Positions 50,086 through 57,451 of a stretch of 64,000 nucleotides of DNA are shown here, one piece after another. The stretch's first letter is position 1; each line of letters starts with the position of its first letter. Source of the stretch: Paenalcaligenes hermetiae (GTDB lineage: Bacteria; Pseudomonadota; Gammaproteobacteria; Burkholderiales; Burkholderiaceae_B); contig NZ_BAABKD010000011.1 in assembly GCF_039543645.1 (NCBI RefSeq), positions 62,001-126,000 on the forward strand, given 5' to 3'. The translations under genes were made by a program, and so were the position numbers. The notes under the pieces are model-generated. The model was not told where the DNA came from and ran no database searches. It worked only from the letters and a program-made list of their open reading frames with translations.

Positions 50086-50121
50086 ATGACCACAACGCGA
50101 ACGACTAGCTGGCGACAATAA
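50086..50121 (+). CDS. threonine-rich leader peptide of thrS
   Basis: An 11-codon frame, MTTTRTTSWRQ, with five threonine codons (ACC, ACA, ACG, ACG, ACT) and a ribosome site AGGA (50076-50079) 6 bases before the ATG. It precedes a strong terminator that lies directly in front of thrS. Regulatory leader peptides enriched in the cognate amino acid are known for amino-acid operons and for E. coli pheST. Here the use for threonine would fit a threonyl-tRNA synthetase gene. The peptide itself should have no function. Confidence 0.8.
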   Translation: MTTTRTTSWRQ

Positions 50122-50206
50122 TATTGGCCGCATTGTGTTCGCTCGTTGATTCAAGCCAATCACAGATACCTTAAACGCGGCCTTGGTGCCGCGTTTTTTA
50201 TTTTTT
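50097..50206 (+). promoter_or_regulatory. transcription attenuator of thrS (terminator and competing pairings)
   Basis: Terminator: AAACGCGGC/GCCGCGTTT (50173-50181, 50188-50196) with loop CTTGGT and a T-rich run. Competing pairs: GCGAAC (50097-50102, inside the leader-peptide codons) with GTTCGC (50137-50142), enclosing GGCCGC (50126-50131), and GGCCGC with GCGGCC (50177-50182, left arm of the terminator). A further pair ATTGGC/GCCAAT (50123-50128, 50155-50160) excludes the latter. A ribosome stalled on threonine codons frees GGCCGC to block the terminator; one at the stop codon (50119-50121) covers GGCCGC and lets it form. Confidence 0.78.
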
Positions 50207-50216
50207 AGGATGTTGT

Positions 50217-52139
50217 ATGGTTCAGATTACCTTACCCGATGGTTCACAGCGCTCATTTGATGGGCCTGTTTCTGTTGGTGACGTAGCTCATTCTATTGGC
50301 GCAGGTTTAGGGCGTGCTGCTCTTGCAGGGCGAGTGACGACAAAAGGGGCTGAGCCTACGTTGGTAGATACCAGTTATGTCATTGATCAGGACGCCGAGC
50401 TAGCGATTATCACCGCTAAGGACCCCGAGGGCTTGGAAATCATTCGCCACTCTACGGCTCACTTATTAGCTTATGCCGTACAAGAGCTTTACCCTGATGC
50501 GCAGGTAACGATTGGTCCTGTTATTGATAATGGCTTTTATTACGACTTTGCTTATAAGCGCCCCTTTACGCCAGAGGATTTGACGGCGATTGAGAAAAAA
50601 ATGGCGGAGCTCGCCAAAGCGGATATTCCCGTTTCGCGTGAAGAGTGGGACCGCGATGAGGCCGTGGCGTTTTTTAAAAGCATTGGCGAAACTTACAAGG
50701 CTGAAATCATCGAGTCTATTCCGTCCGGCGAGACCATTAGCTTATATCGTGAGGGCGATTTTATTGACTTGTGTCGCGGCCCCCACGTGCCATCTACAGG
50801 CAAGCTAAAAGTCTTTAAGCTGATGAAGGTCGCAGGCGCTTACTGGCGTGGCGATAGCAACAATGAAATGTTGCAACGTATTTATGGTACAGCGTGGGCA
50901 ACAAAAGAGGATCAAAAGGCCTATCTAACCATGCTAGAAGAGGCCGAAAAGCGTGATCACCGTCGTTTGGGGCGCGAACTCGGTTTGTTCCAGTTTCACG
51001 AAGACGCGCCCGGGTTGATTTACTGGCACCCTAAAGGCTGGACGGTTTGGCAGCAGGTAGAACAATACATGCGTAAAATCTACCAGCAAAATGGTTATCA
51101 GGAAGTCAAAGCACCGCAGATTCTAGATTTGTCCTTGTGGAAAAAAACGGGTCACTGGGACAACTATTCTGAAAACATGTTTACCACGGAATCAGAAAAC
51201 CGTGTGTACGGGTTAAAACCCATGAACTGCCCTGGTCATGTGCAGATTTTTAATCAGGGCTTACACTCTTACCGTGAGCTACCTATCCGTTATGGCGAAT
51301 TCGGGCAGTGTCATCGGAATGAGCCCTCGGGGTCATTGCATGGCATGATGCGGGTGCGTGGTTTTACGCAGGACGATGGGCATATTTTCTGTACCGAAGA
51401 CCAGCTACAAGAAGAATGCATTAACTTTACGGCTTTATTACAAAAAGTCTATAAGGATTTTGGCTTTACTGAAATACTTTATAAGGTCGCTACGCGTCCA
51501 GAAAAACGCATTGGCGATGATGCGGTTTGGGATAAAGCCGAGGCGGCTCTCATGGAAAGCTTACGCCGTACCAATTGCGAATTTGAAATCGCCGAGGGTG
51601 ATGGCGCTTTTTACGGGCCTAAAATTGAATACACCTTAAAAGACGCTATTGGCCGCCATTGGCAGTGTGGTACGATTCAAGTGGATTTTTCCATGCCAGC
51701 ACGCTTAGGGGCGGAATATGTGGATGCCAATGACCAGCGGCGTACTCCCGTTATGTTGCACCGTGCCATTTTGGGGTCATTTGAGCGCTTTATTGGTATT
51801 CTATTAGAAAACTACGCGGGGGCTTTACCTGTATGGTTAGCACCCGAGCATGCTGTGGTGTGCTGTATTGCTGAATCTTCTGCCGATTATGCAAAACAGG
51901 TAGCGGATCAGCTAAAAGCACAAGGCTACCGTGTTAATAGCGATTTGCGTGGTGAAAAAATCACCCGTAAAATTCGTGAACACAGTATGCAAAAAGTCCC
52001 TTATATCTTAGTTGTAGGGGACAAGGAGCGTGAGGCAGGTACGGTCGCTGTGCGCGGTCGTGGGGGCCTCGACTTAGGGGTTATGCCACTGGCCGACTTT
52101 GCAGATCGTCTGCAAAATGATATTGACACACGTCAATAG
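50217..52139 (+). CDS. thrS: threonyl-tRNA synthetase
   Basis: A 640-residue class II synthetase: TGS domain (1-60), editing domain with RHSTAHLLAYAVQ (about 73-85) and LCRGPHVPSTGKLK, catalytic core with MNCPGHVQIFNQGLHSYREL and the zinc cysteine in it, motif 2 YGEFGQCHRNEPSGSLHG, GDGAFYGPKIEY, motif 3 PVMLHRAILGSFERFIG, and an anticodon-binding domain at the C-terminus. The ATG has AGGA 6 bases upstream, right behind the T-run of the attenuator. It heads the translation cluster with infC 47 bases downstream. Confidence 0.97.
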   Translation: MVQITLPDGSQRSFDGPVSVGDVAHSIGAGLGRAALAGRVTTKGAEPTLVDTSYVIDQDAELAIITAKDPEGLEIIRHSTAHLLAYAVQELYPDAQVTIGPVIDNGFYYDFAYKRPFTPEDLTAIEKKMAELAKADIPVSREEWDRDEAVAFFKSIGETYKAEIIESIPSGETISLYREGDFIDLCRGPHVPSTGKLKVFKLMKVAGAYWRGDSNNEMLQRIYGTAWATKEDQKAYLTMLEEAEKRDHRRLGRELGLFQFHEDAPGLIYWHPKGWTVWQQVEQYMRKIYQQNGYQEVKAPQILDLSLWKKTGHWDNYSENMFTTESENRVYGLKPMNCPGHVQIFNQGLHSYRELPIRYGEFGQCHRNEPSGSLHGMMRVRGFTQDDGHIFCTEDQLQEECINFTALLQKVYKDFGFTEILYKVATRPEKRIGDDAVWDKAEAALMESLRRTNCEFEIAEGDGAFYGPKIEYTLKDAIGRHWQCGTIQVDFSMPARLGAEYVDANDQRRTPVMLHRAILGSFERFIGILLENYAGALPVWLAPEHAVVCCIAESSADYAKQVADQLKAQGYRVNSDLRGEKITRKIREHSMQKVPYILVVGDKEREAGTVAVRGRGGLDLGVMPLADFADRLQNDIDTRQ

Positions 52140-52186
52140 CCAATCATTTGGCATAGATTTGATTTAATTACTTAGGAGTCTTAGAC

Positions 52187-52711
52187 ATCGCAACCGAAAA
52201 GAAACATCGCATCAACGGTGAAATCCGTGTTAATGAAGTGCGACTTATTGGAATTGATGGTGAACAGCTTGGCATCGTAAAAGTAGCTCAGGCGTTAGAT
52301 TTAGCAGAAGAACATGATGTGGATTTGGTGGAAATTGCACCTAATGCAACGCCACCAGTGTGCCGTCTCATGGACTACGGCAAGTTCCGTTATCAGGAAC
52401 AAAAGCGCCAACAAGAAGCTCGAGCCAAGCAAAAAGTGGTTCAGGTCAAAGAGGTGAAGTTCCGTCCGGCCACGGACGAAGGGGACTATAACGTAAAACT
52501 ACGTAATGTCCGCCGCTTCATCGAGGACGGGGACAAGGTCAAAGTTTCACTGCGTTTTAGAGGCCGCGAAATGGCTCACCAAGAGCTAGGAATGCGTGTT
52601 TTGGAACGTGTACGTGACGACGTAGAGGATATTTGTCAGGTGGAATCTTTTCCACGCCTAGAAGGCCGACAAATGGTGATGGTGCTTGCGCCACGCAAGA
52701 AAACCACCTAA
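52187..52711 (+). CDS. infC: translation initiation factor IF-3, with AUC start codon
   Basis: 174 residues. The reading frame homologous to IF-3 begins IATEKKHRINGEIRVNEVRL, whose first codon is ATC at 52187, with TAGGAG 8 bases ahead; upstream in frame there is a stop (52160) and no ATG/GTG/TTG. IF-3 recognises non-standard starts, and AUU/AUC on its own message gives autorepression, as known for E. coli infC. A GTG at 52238 would delete the conserved RINGEIR segment. C-domain marks: KEVKFRPATDEGDYNVKLRN and RFRGREMAHQELGMRVL. rpmI, the usual next gene, is 6.4 kb away. Confidence 0.95.
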   Translation: MATEKKHRINGEIRVNEVRLIGIDGEQLGIVKVAQALDLAEEHDVDLVEIAPNATPPVCRLMDYGKFRYQEQKRQQEARAKQKVVQVKEVKFRPATDEGDYNVKLRNVRRFIEDGDKVKVSLRFRGREMAHQELGMRVLERVRDDVEDICQVESFPRLEGRQMVMVLAPRKKTT

Positions 52712-52734
52712 TCCTTATAGCGTTACTTGCCTTT

Positions 52735-52767
52735 AACCCCTTCGTGGCTTTACGTTACGAAGGGGTT
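52735..52767 (+). terminator. hairpin between infC and gshB
   Basis: Perfect 11-bp stem AACCCCTTCGT/ACGAAGGGGTT with an 11-base loop. The tail is only TTTATTA, so it may terminate partially. Confidence 0.55.
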
Positions 52768-52783
52768 TATTACAGGATTCATT

Positions 52784-53749
52784 ATGCACGTTTTATTTAT
52801 TATTGATCCGTTGCCGTCATTGTCCGCCTATAAGGACACATCCGTAGCGATGATGCGCGCATTAATAGCGCATAACCATCAAATTAGCGTGACGCTATTG
52901 TCCGATATGTATATCGATAATAGTCGTGTCAAAGCTCGCACCACCCCTATTCATATTGCGGCAGATGCCGATTTGCATAGCGCTAACTGGTGGACGGAAA
53001 CCGGAGCACCCACTGAGCTGGAACTGAATGCCTTTAGTGCAGTTATTATGCGTAAAGACCCTCCATTTGATATGGAGTATTTCTACGCCACACACTTGCT
53101 TAGCTTTGCCGAGGCCCAAGGGGCGAAAGTATTTAATACGGGCGCAGCATTACGCAATCACCCCGAAAAGCTGGCGATTACGGAATTTCCTGAGTTTACA
53201 CCCCCGACGTTGGTGACGCGGGATATGGATCGAATTCGCGCTTTTCATCAACAACATAAAGACGTGATCGTCAAACCGTTGGATGGCATGGGCGGTATGG
53301 GGATTTTTCGTATGCGCGAAGGCGAGGTGAATGTGGGGGCGATTTTAGAGACGCTCAGCAAAAATAGCACAGAAAGCCTAATGGTCCAGCGTTATATTCC
53401 AGAAATTACACAGGGCGATAAGCGGATTTTGATTATTAATGGTCAGCCAGTGCCGTATTGCTTGGCGCGGATTCCTTTAGCGGGAGAAACGCGGGGTAAC
53501 TTAGCAGCAGGTGGGCGAGGCGTAGCACAACCGCTTAGCGAGCATGACTGGCACATTGCTAATAGCATAGCGCCTAAACTCGTCGAGCGTGGTTTGTTTC
53601 TTGTGGGCTTGGATGTGATTGGTAACTATGTTACAGAAATAAATGTCACCAGCCCAACGTGTTTTGTAGAGATTACCGAGCAGACCGACTGTCATGTCGG
53701 AGAGCTGTTTGCACAAGCCTTAGCCACTGTGGTTGGAAATGAAACCTGA
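52784..53749 (+). CDS. gshB: glutathione synthetase
   Basis: Joins gamma-glutamylcysteine and glycine with ATP. The 321-residue ATP-grasp enzyme has MHVLFIIDPLPSLSAYKDTS at the N-terminus, VIMRKDPPFDMEYFYATHLL, PLDGMGGMGIFRM, QRYIPEITQGDKRILIINGQ and LDVIGNYVTEINVTSPTC. The ATG at 52784 has AGGA upstream. The IIA-type PTS gene starts within its last 11 bases. gshB followed by PTS genes is a known betaproteobacterial order. Confidence 0.95.
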   Translation: MHVLFIIDPLPSLSAYKDTSVAMMRALIAHNHQISVTLLSDMYIDNSRVKARTTPIHIAADADLHSANWWTETGAPTELELNAFSAVIMRKDPPFDMEYFYATHLLSFAEAQGAKVFNTGAALRNHPEKLAITEFPEFTPPTLVTRDMDRIRAFHQQHKDVIVKPLDGMGGMGIFRMREGEVNVGAILETLSKNSTESLMVQRYIPEITQGDKRILIINGQPVPYCLARIPLAGETRGNLAAGGRGVAQPLSEHDWHIANSIAPKLVERGLFLVGLDVIGNYVTEINVTSPTCFVEITEQTDCHVGELFAQALATVVGNET

Positions 53750-54161
53750 TCCTACAGCCTTAGCGGTAGTGCTCGTGACACACGCGCCGTTGGGGCAAGC
53801 GCTCTATGCCTGCGCTCAGCATGTATTAGCTACACCGCCTAGTGTGCGCGTGGCGGATATTTTGCCTACGGATTTGCCGGAGCCGTGGATCGACACACTT
53901 GTGAATGAATTGCGAGCCCAAAATAAACAACATGTGTTGATGCTTTGTGATCTATATGGCTCTACTCCTTATCATATTGCCACAGGGGTGCAGCGTCAGC
54001 TTTGTTTAAAAGGCTTTCACGTACATCTTTTATCAGGGGTCAATGTCTGTATGCTGGTCAAAGCACTCACCGACGCTTCTCCTACAATGGATGAGCGTAT
54101 TCAAAATATTTTACACAGTACACACCGCGGTATTGTGCATCAGGCACCCACTGTTTCTTAA
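53739..54161 (+). CDS. PTS EIIA-Man-type protein
   Basis: 140 residues from the ATG at 53739; a TTG at 53733 is also in frame. The phosphorylatable histidine is in LVTHAPLGQAL (about residue 15), and CDLYGSTPYHIATG with VHLLSGVNVCMLVKAL are typical of the mannose-class EIIA fold. No EIIB or EIIC permease is nearby. With HPr and EI it forms a regulatory phospho-relay, as in other Alcaligenaceae, rather than a sugar uptake system. It overlaps gshB by 11 bases. Confidence 0.85.
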   Translation: MKPDPTALAVVLVTHAPLGQALYACAQHVLATPPSVRVADILPTDLPEPWIDTLVNELRAQNKQHVLMLCDLYGSTPYHIATGVQRQLCLKGFHVHLLSGVNVCMLVKALTDASPTMDERIQNILHSTHRGIVHQAPTVS

Positions 54162-54178
54162 CTTTACTCATTATTGTT

Positions 54179-54448
54179 ATGCCTTCTATAGATATTGTTA
54201 TCAGTAATAAATTAGGGCTACATGCGCGGGCGGCGTCTAAGCTCACTCAATTAGCAAGCCAATTTCAAAGTGATATTCATATTGCACGTGGGGCTCAGCG
54301 TGTTAATGCAAAAAGCATTATGGGGGTGATGATGCTGGCGGCAGGGTTGGGGGTGACCGTGACCGTGGACGCAGAGGGCGATGATGCAGAGCAGGCTCTA
54401 ACACAGATCGAGCAGCTCTTTGCGGATAAATTTGGTGAGGAAAGCTAA
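54179..54448 (+). CDS. ptsH: phosphocarrier protein HPr
   Basis: 89 residues. The EI-dependent phosphorylation site is His15 in NKLGLHARAAS, and Ser46 sits in NAKSIMGVMMLA, the target of HPr kinase in bacteria that have one. It hands phosphate from EI to the EIIA encoded just upstream. Its stop is directly followed by the ptsI ATG with no gap. Confidence 0.94.
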   Translation: MPSIDIVISNKLGLHARAASKLTQLASQFQSDIHIARGAQRVNAKSIMGVMMLAAGLGVTVTVDAEGDDAEQALTQIEQLFADKFGEES

Positions 54449-56203
54449 ATGAGCGAAGCCGCGCTGCCATCCAATGCGATGTTTTGCTTAATGGGGCAGG
54501 GTGTAGTCCAAGGCTACGCAATTGGCAAGGCAGCAGTAATGGGTGCTGCCGCCTTAGAGGTTGCTCATTATTATATTGAAGCCGATCAGGTGCAAACCGA
54601 GTCAGATCGGCTTTATGCAGCAATGGACCAAGCTCAGCAGGATTTGGCGGTGATTGCTCAACAGCTGCCTGCTGATGCACCGCGAGAGATTGCGCCAGTG
54701 CTCGAGGTGCATCGTTTATTGCTGGCTGACCCGATGCTGCGACAACAAAGCGCACAGCTCATCGCTGACAGACTCTATAACGCCGAGTGGGCGCTAGCGA
54801 CCCAAGGGCAGCAAATTATCGCGCAATTTGAACAAATCGAAGACCCGTATTTACGTGAGCGTAGCGCAGATGTGCGTCAAGTTATTGAGCGAGTGCTTTT
54901 GATTCTTAATGGTAAAGCACCCCATGCACATAGCTTGCCGGTGCAGACAGACCCGACCGATTCGGGTTTGATCGTTGTTGCCCGTGACATTTCCCCAGGG
55001 GATATGTTGCGTTTGCGTAAAGTACGTTTTTCTGCTTTTTTAACGGATTTAGGTGGTCCTACCTCGCATACCGCCATTGTTGCGCGTAGTATGAATATTC
55101 CCGCTGTGGTGGGCTTGGGGGATGTGCGTCGCCTAGTCAAAGATGGCGATATGCTGATTGTGGATGGCTTTAAGGGCATTGTCATCGTTAACCCAGCTGA
55201 AACAATTTTGCAGCAGTATCGTCAGCTACAAGCCGAGCATTTACGTCAAGAGGCGCAGCTTTCTCAGTTGCGTGATACGCCCGCCATGACGGTCGATGGC
55301 ATTCGCATCCACCTTGAAGCAAACATTGAGCTTCCTTCCGAGGCCCAAGCCGCTTTTGAGATCGGAGCCGATGGCATTGGTTTGTTTCGTAGCGAGTTCT
55401 TGTTTATGGGGCGCAAAGATTTGCCTTCTGAAAACGAGCAATTTGAAGCCTATGCTCGTGTAGTGCAAACGATGCAAGGACGCCCCGTAACCATACGCAC
55501 TTTAGATATTGGAGCAGATAAAACACTGGATGGGGAGCAGACCGTAGCGACGAACCCAGCGTTGGGCTTACGCGCTATTCGTTATTGCTTGGCGCATCCT
55601 GAGTTGTTTCAAACACAACTGCGCGCCTTATTGCGTGCATCTCAGTTTGGTTTGGTGCGTATTCTTATCCCCATGATCTCTACCATGGAAGAAGTACATG
55701 CCGTGCGACAAGCCTTGGATAAAGCGGAGCAAAGCTTAATAGCCGATGGTGTGCCTTATGCAAAACAGATTCAATTGGGGGCGATGGTAGAGGTGCCCGC
55801 TATTGCCATAGCGATCGAGCCATTTGCACAACATCTTGATTTTTTATCTATCGGTACTAATGATTTAATTCAATATGTGATGGCCGTAGATAGGGCTGAT
55901 GCAGATGTTGCCGACTTGTACGATCCTATGCACCCAGCTGTATTGCGTTTAATCGCGCATACTATTAATCGTGCCGAGGTTTACGGTAAGCCCGTTTCCG
56001 TGTGTGGTGAGATGGCAGGGGATGTGCGTTTAACGCGTATGTTGCTTGGCTTAGGATTACGTTGTTTTTCTATGCCAGCGGCGCAGATTCCTCGTGTAAA
56101 GCAAGAAATACTCAGCTCACACTCGGCAGCTCTGCGCCTTAAGGTGGCGACGGCCTTAAATCGTGCTGAGCGGATTGATCTGCATAAACTTCTTGAAAAA
56201 TAA
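54449..56203 (+). CDS. ptsI: phosphoenolpyruvate-protein phosphotransferase (Enzyme I)
   Basis: 584 residues. The phosphohistidine is His207 in LGGPTSHTAIVARSMNIPAV, preceded by the HPr-binding helical domain. The PEP-binding barrel follows with GADGIGLFRSEFLFM, IRTLDIGADKTL, LGAMVEVPAIAI, DFLSIGTNDLIQYVMAVDR and the catalytic cysteine in VSVCGEMAGD. It starts the relay PEP to HPr to EIIA-Man. Confidence 0.95.
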   Translation: MSEAALPSNAMFCLMGQGVVQGYAIGKAAVMGAAALEVAHYYIEADQVQTESDRLYAAMDQAQQDLAVIAQQLPADAPREIAPVLEVHRLLLADPMLRQQSAQLIADRLYNAEWALATQGQQIIAQFEQIEDPYLRERSADVRQVIERVLLILNGKAPHAHSLPVQTDPTDSGLIVVARDISPGDMLRLRKVRFSAFLTDLGGPTSHTAIVARSMNIPAVVGLGDVRRLVKDGDMLIVDGFKGIVIVNPAETILQQYRQLQAEHLRQEAQLSQLRDTPAMTVDGIRIHLEANIELPSEAQAAFEIGADGIGLFRSEFLFMGRKDLPSENEQFEAYARVVQTMQGRPVTIRTLDIGADKTLDGEQTVATNPALGLRAIRYCLAHPELFQTQLRALLRASQFGLVRILIPMISTMEEVHAVRQALDKAEQSLIADGVPYAKQIQLGAMVEVPAIAIAIEPFAQHLDFLSIGTNDLIQYVMAVDRADADVADLYDPMHPAVLRLIAHTINRAEVYGKPVSVCGEMAGDVRLTRMLLGLGLRCFSMPAAQIPRVKQEILSSHSAALRLKVATALNRAERIDLHKLLEK

Positions 56204-56375
56204 GTATTAACCCCTATTTTTATGTAACAAAAGCTGTGTCAGTCGTTGCAATTGTAACTTCCAGTGCGCTGGCTTTTTGGATGGGTTTTATGTATCTGTT
56301 TGATAGTTAAGGGGTTTTTTTAATGGGTTTGTGTTTTTCAAAAAAAAGATGACATTGAGCTTTACACTACTTTGC

Positions 56376-56403
56376 TTGCTCGCAGGAGCGGACTGAGTAG
56401 AAT
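56376..56403 (+). promoter_or_regulatory. candidate promoter of the lysine/alanine-rich lipoprotein gene
   Basis: TTGCTC, 16 bases, TAGAAT, about 60 bases ahead of the ATG at 56465. The 260 bases between ptsI and this gene contain no other feature that I can support. Confidence 0.35.
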
Positions 56404-56464
56404 GTAATTGTAACAAGGGGGCTGGTTACAGCTTCTCAATAATATCTTTAGAAAAAGGATTGAT

Positions 56465-56998
56465 ATGAATAAGACTCGTATTACATTAGCTGCTTTGGTT
56501 GTGTCTTCTGTAGCATTATTAACTGCTTGCTCGGATAATGATGATAAAGTTGCTGCGCCTGCAGAGTCTCCTGCCGCCACGGCACCTTCTGCACCCGTAG
56601 CACCATCTGCTGAAACCGAGGCAAAGATCGAATCCGCTAAAGAAAGTGCTATTGCCAAAGAAAAGGAAGTAGAAGCTGATCTAAAGTCAGGTGAGGAAGC
56701 GGCAAAGGCCAAAGCCGAAGCGGAAGAGGCAAAAGCCAAGGCCGAAGCTGAAAAGTTAAAAGCCGAGGCAGCAGAAAAGACAGATGAGGCCAAGTCCAAA
56801 GCAGAAGAAGCTAAGGATAAAGCAGCCGAAGCCGCAAAAGATGCTAAAGAGGCAGCATCTAAAGCTGCCACAGCTACAGGCGATGCAATTAAAGACGCTG
56901 CCGCTAAAGCCGATAGCGCTATTCAGGGTGCTGTAGGTAATGGTGTACAGTCACCACGTAACGAAGAGTTGCCTGCTGTACAACAAGCAAAACCTTAA
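56465..56998 (+). CDS. Ala/Lys/Glu-rich coiled-coil lipoprotein
   Basis: 177 residues: signal peptide with lipobox LTAC (Cys22), a Pro/Ala/Ser spacer, then about 110 residues of heptad-like AKAEAEEAKAKAEAEKLK-type sequence predicted as a long helix or coiled coil, and a short PxxxEELPAVQQAKP end. Similar low-complexity lipoproteins probably bridge the outer membrane and the wall, or are structural, but none is functionally established and the composition makes homology unreliable. It has its own promoter candidate and terminator. Confidence 0.75.
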   Translation: MNKTRITLAALVVSSVALLTACSDNDDKVAAPAESPAATAPSAPVAPSAETEAKIESAKESAIAKEKEVEADLKSGEEAAKAKAEAEEAKAKAEAEKLKAEAAEKTDEAKSKAEEAKDKAAEAAKDAKEAASKAATATGDAIKDAAAKADSAIQGAVGNGVQSPRNEELPAVQQAKP

Positions 56999-57022
56999 TC
57001 GCTGTGTTTGCTTGATATCAAC

Positions 57023-57049
57023 AAAAGCCGCCCTTGAGGCGGCTTTTTT
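57023..57049 (+). terminator. intrinsic terminator after the coiled-coil lipoprotein gene
   Basis: Perfect 9-bp stem AAAGCCGCC/GGCGGCTTT with a 5-base loop and T-run. Confidence 0.88.
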
Positions 57050-57088
57050 AGCTTAAACTAGCCTTAATATTTTATGAAAGGATAAATC

Positions 57089-57364
57089 ATGAACACTCGT
57101 AATGATTTTTTTAGCCAGCTTCAACAAAATCTTTCAGATTTGATTGCTAATAGTCCCGCGGCAGATCTAGAAAAAAATGTCAAAGCTTTTATGGGGCAAA
57201 CTTTTAACCGCATGGATCTATTGACGCGTGATGAGTTTGATTCACAAGTAGCGGTGTTAGAGCGTGCTCTAGCCCGTGTAGCAGCATTAGAGCAGCGGGT
57301 ACAAGAGCTTGAGGCACAGCTTGGTCAGAAAAGCAGTACGGATGAAAAACCGACCGAATCGTAG
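57089..57364 (+). CDS. ubiK: ubiquinone biosynthesis accessory factor UbiK
   Basis: A 91-residue coiled-coil protein (BMFP/YqiC family) that aids the Ubi complex, with UbiJ, in the lipid-soluble steps of ubiquinone synthesis. N-terminal amphipathic helix (FFSQLQQNLSDLIANSPA) and C-terminal leucine-zipper helix (LERALARVAALEQRVQELEA); the family phrase LLTRDEFDSQVAVLER lies between. GAAAGGAT precedes the ATG. Confidence 0.88.
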   Translation: MNTRNDFFSQLQQNLSDLIANSPAADLEKNVKAFMGQTFNRMDLLTRDEFDSQVAVLERALARVAALEQRVQELEAQLGQKSSTDEKPTES

Positions 57365-57451
57365 TAATACGGAAGGCTCATAGGGTCTAGCTAGGGCGCA
57401 TACGACTATTAGAATGCGGCATACTCCTTTAGTACGATAAAGGAGATGGCA

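Noticed and set aside
52238..52711. GTG at 52238 as the start of infC
   Set aside because: It would delete the conserved RINGEIR N-terminus and has no ribosome site; the ATC at 52187 explains the data better.
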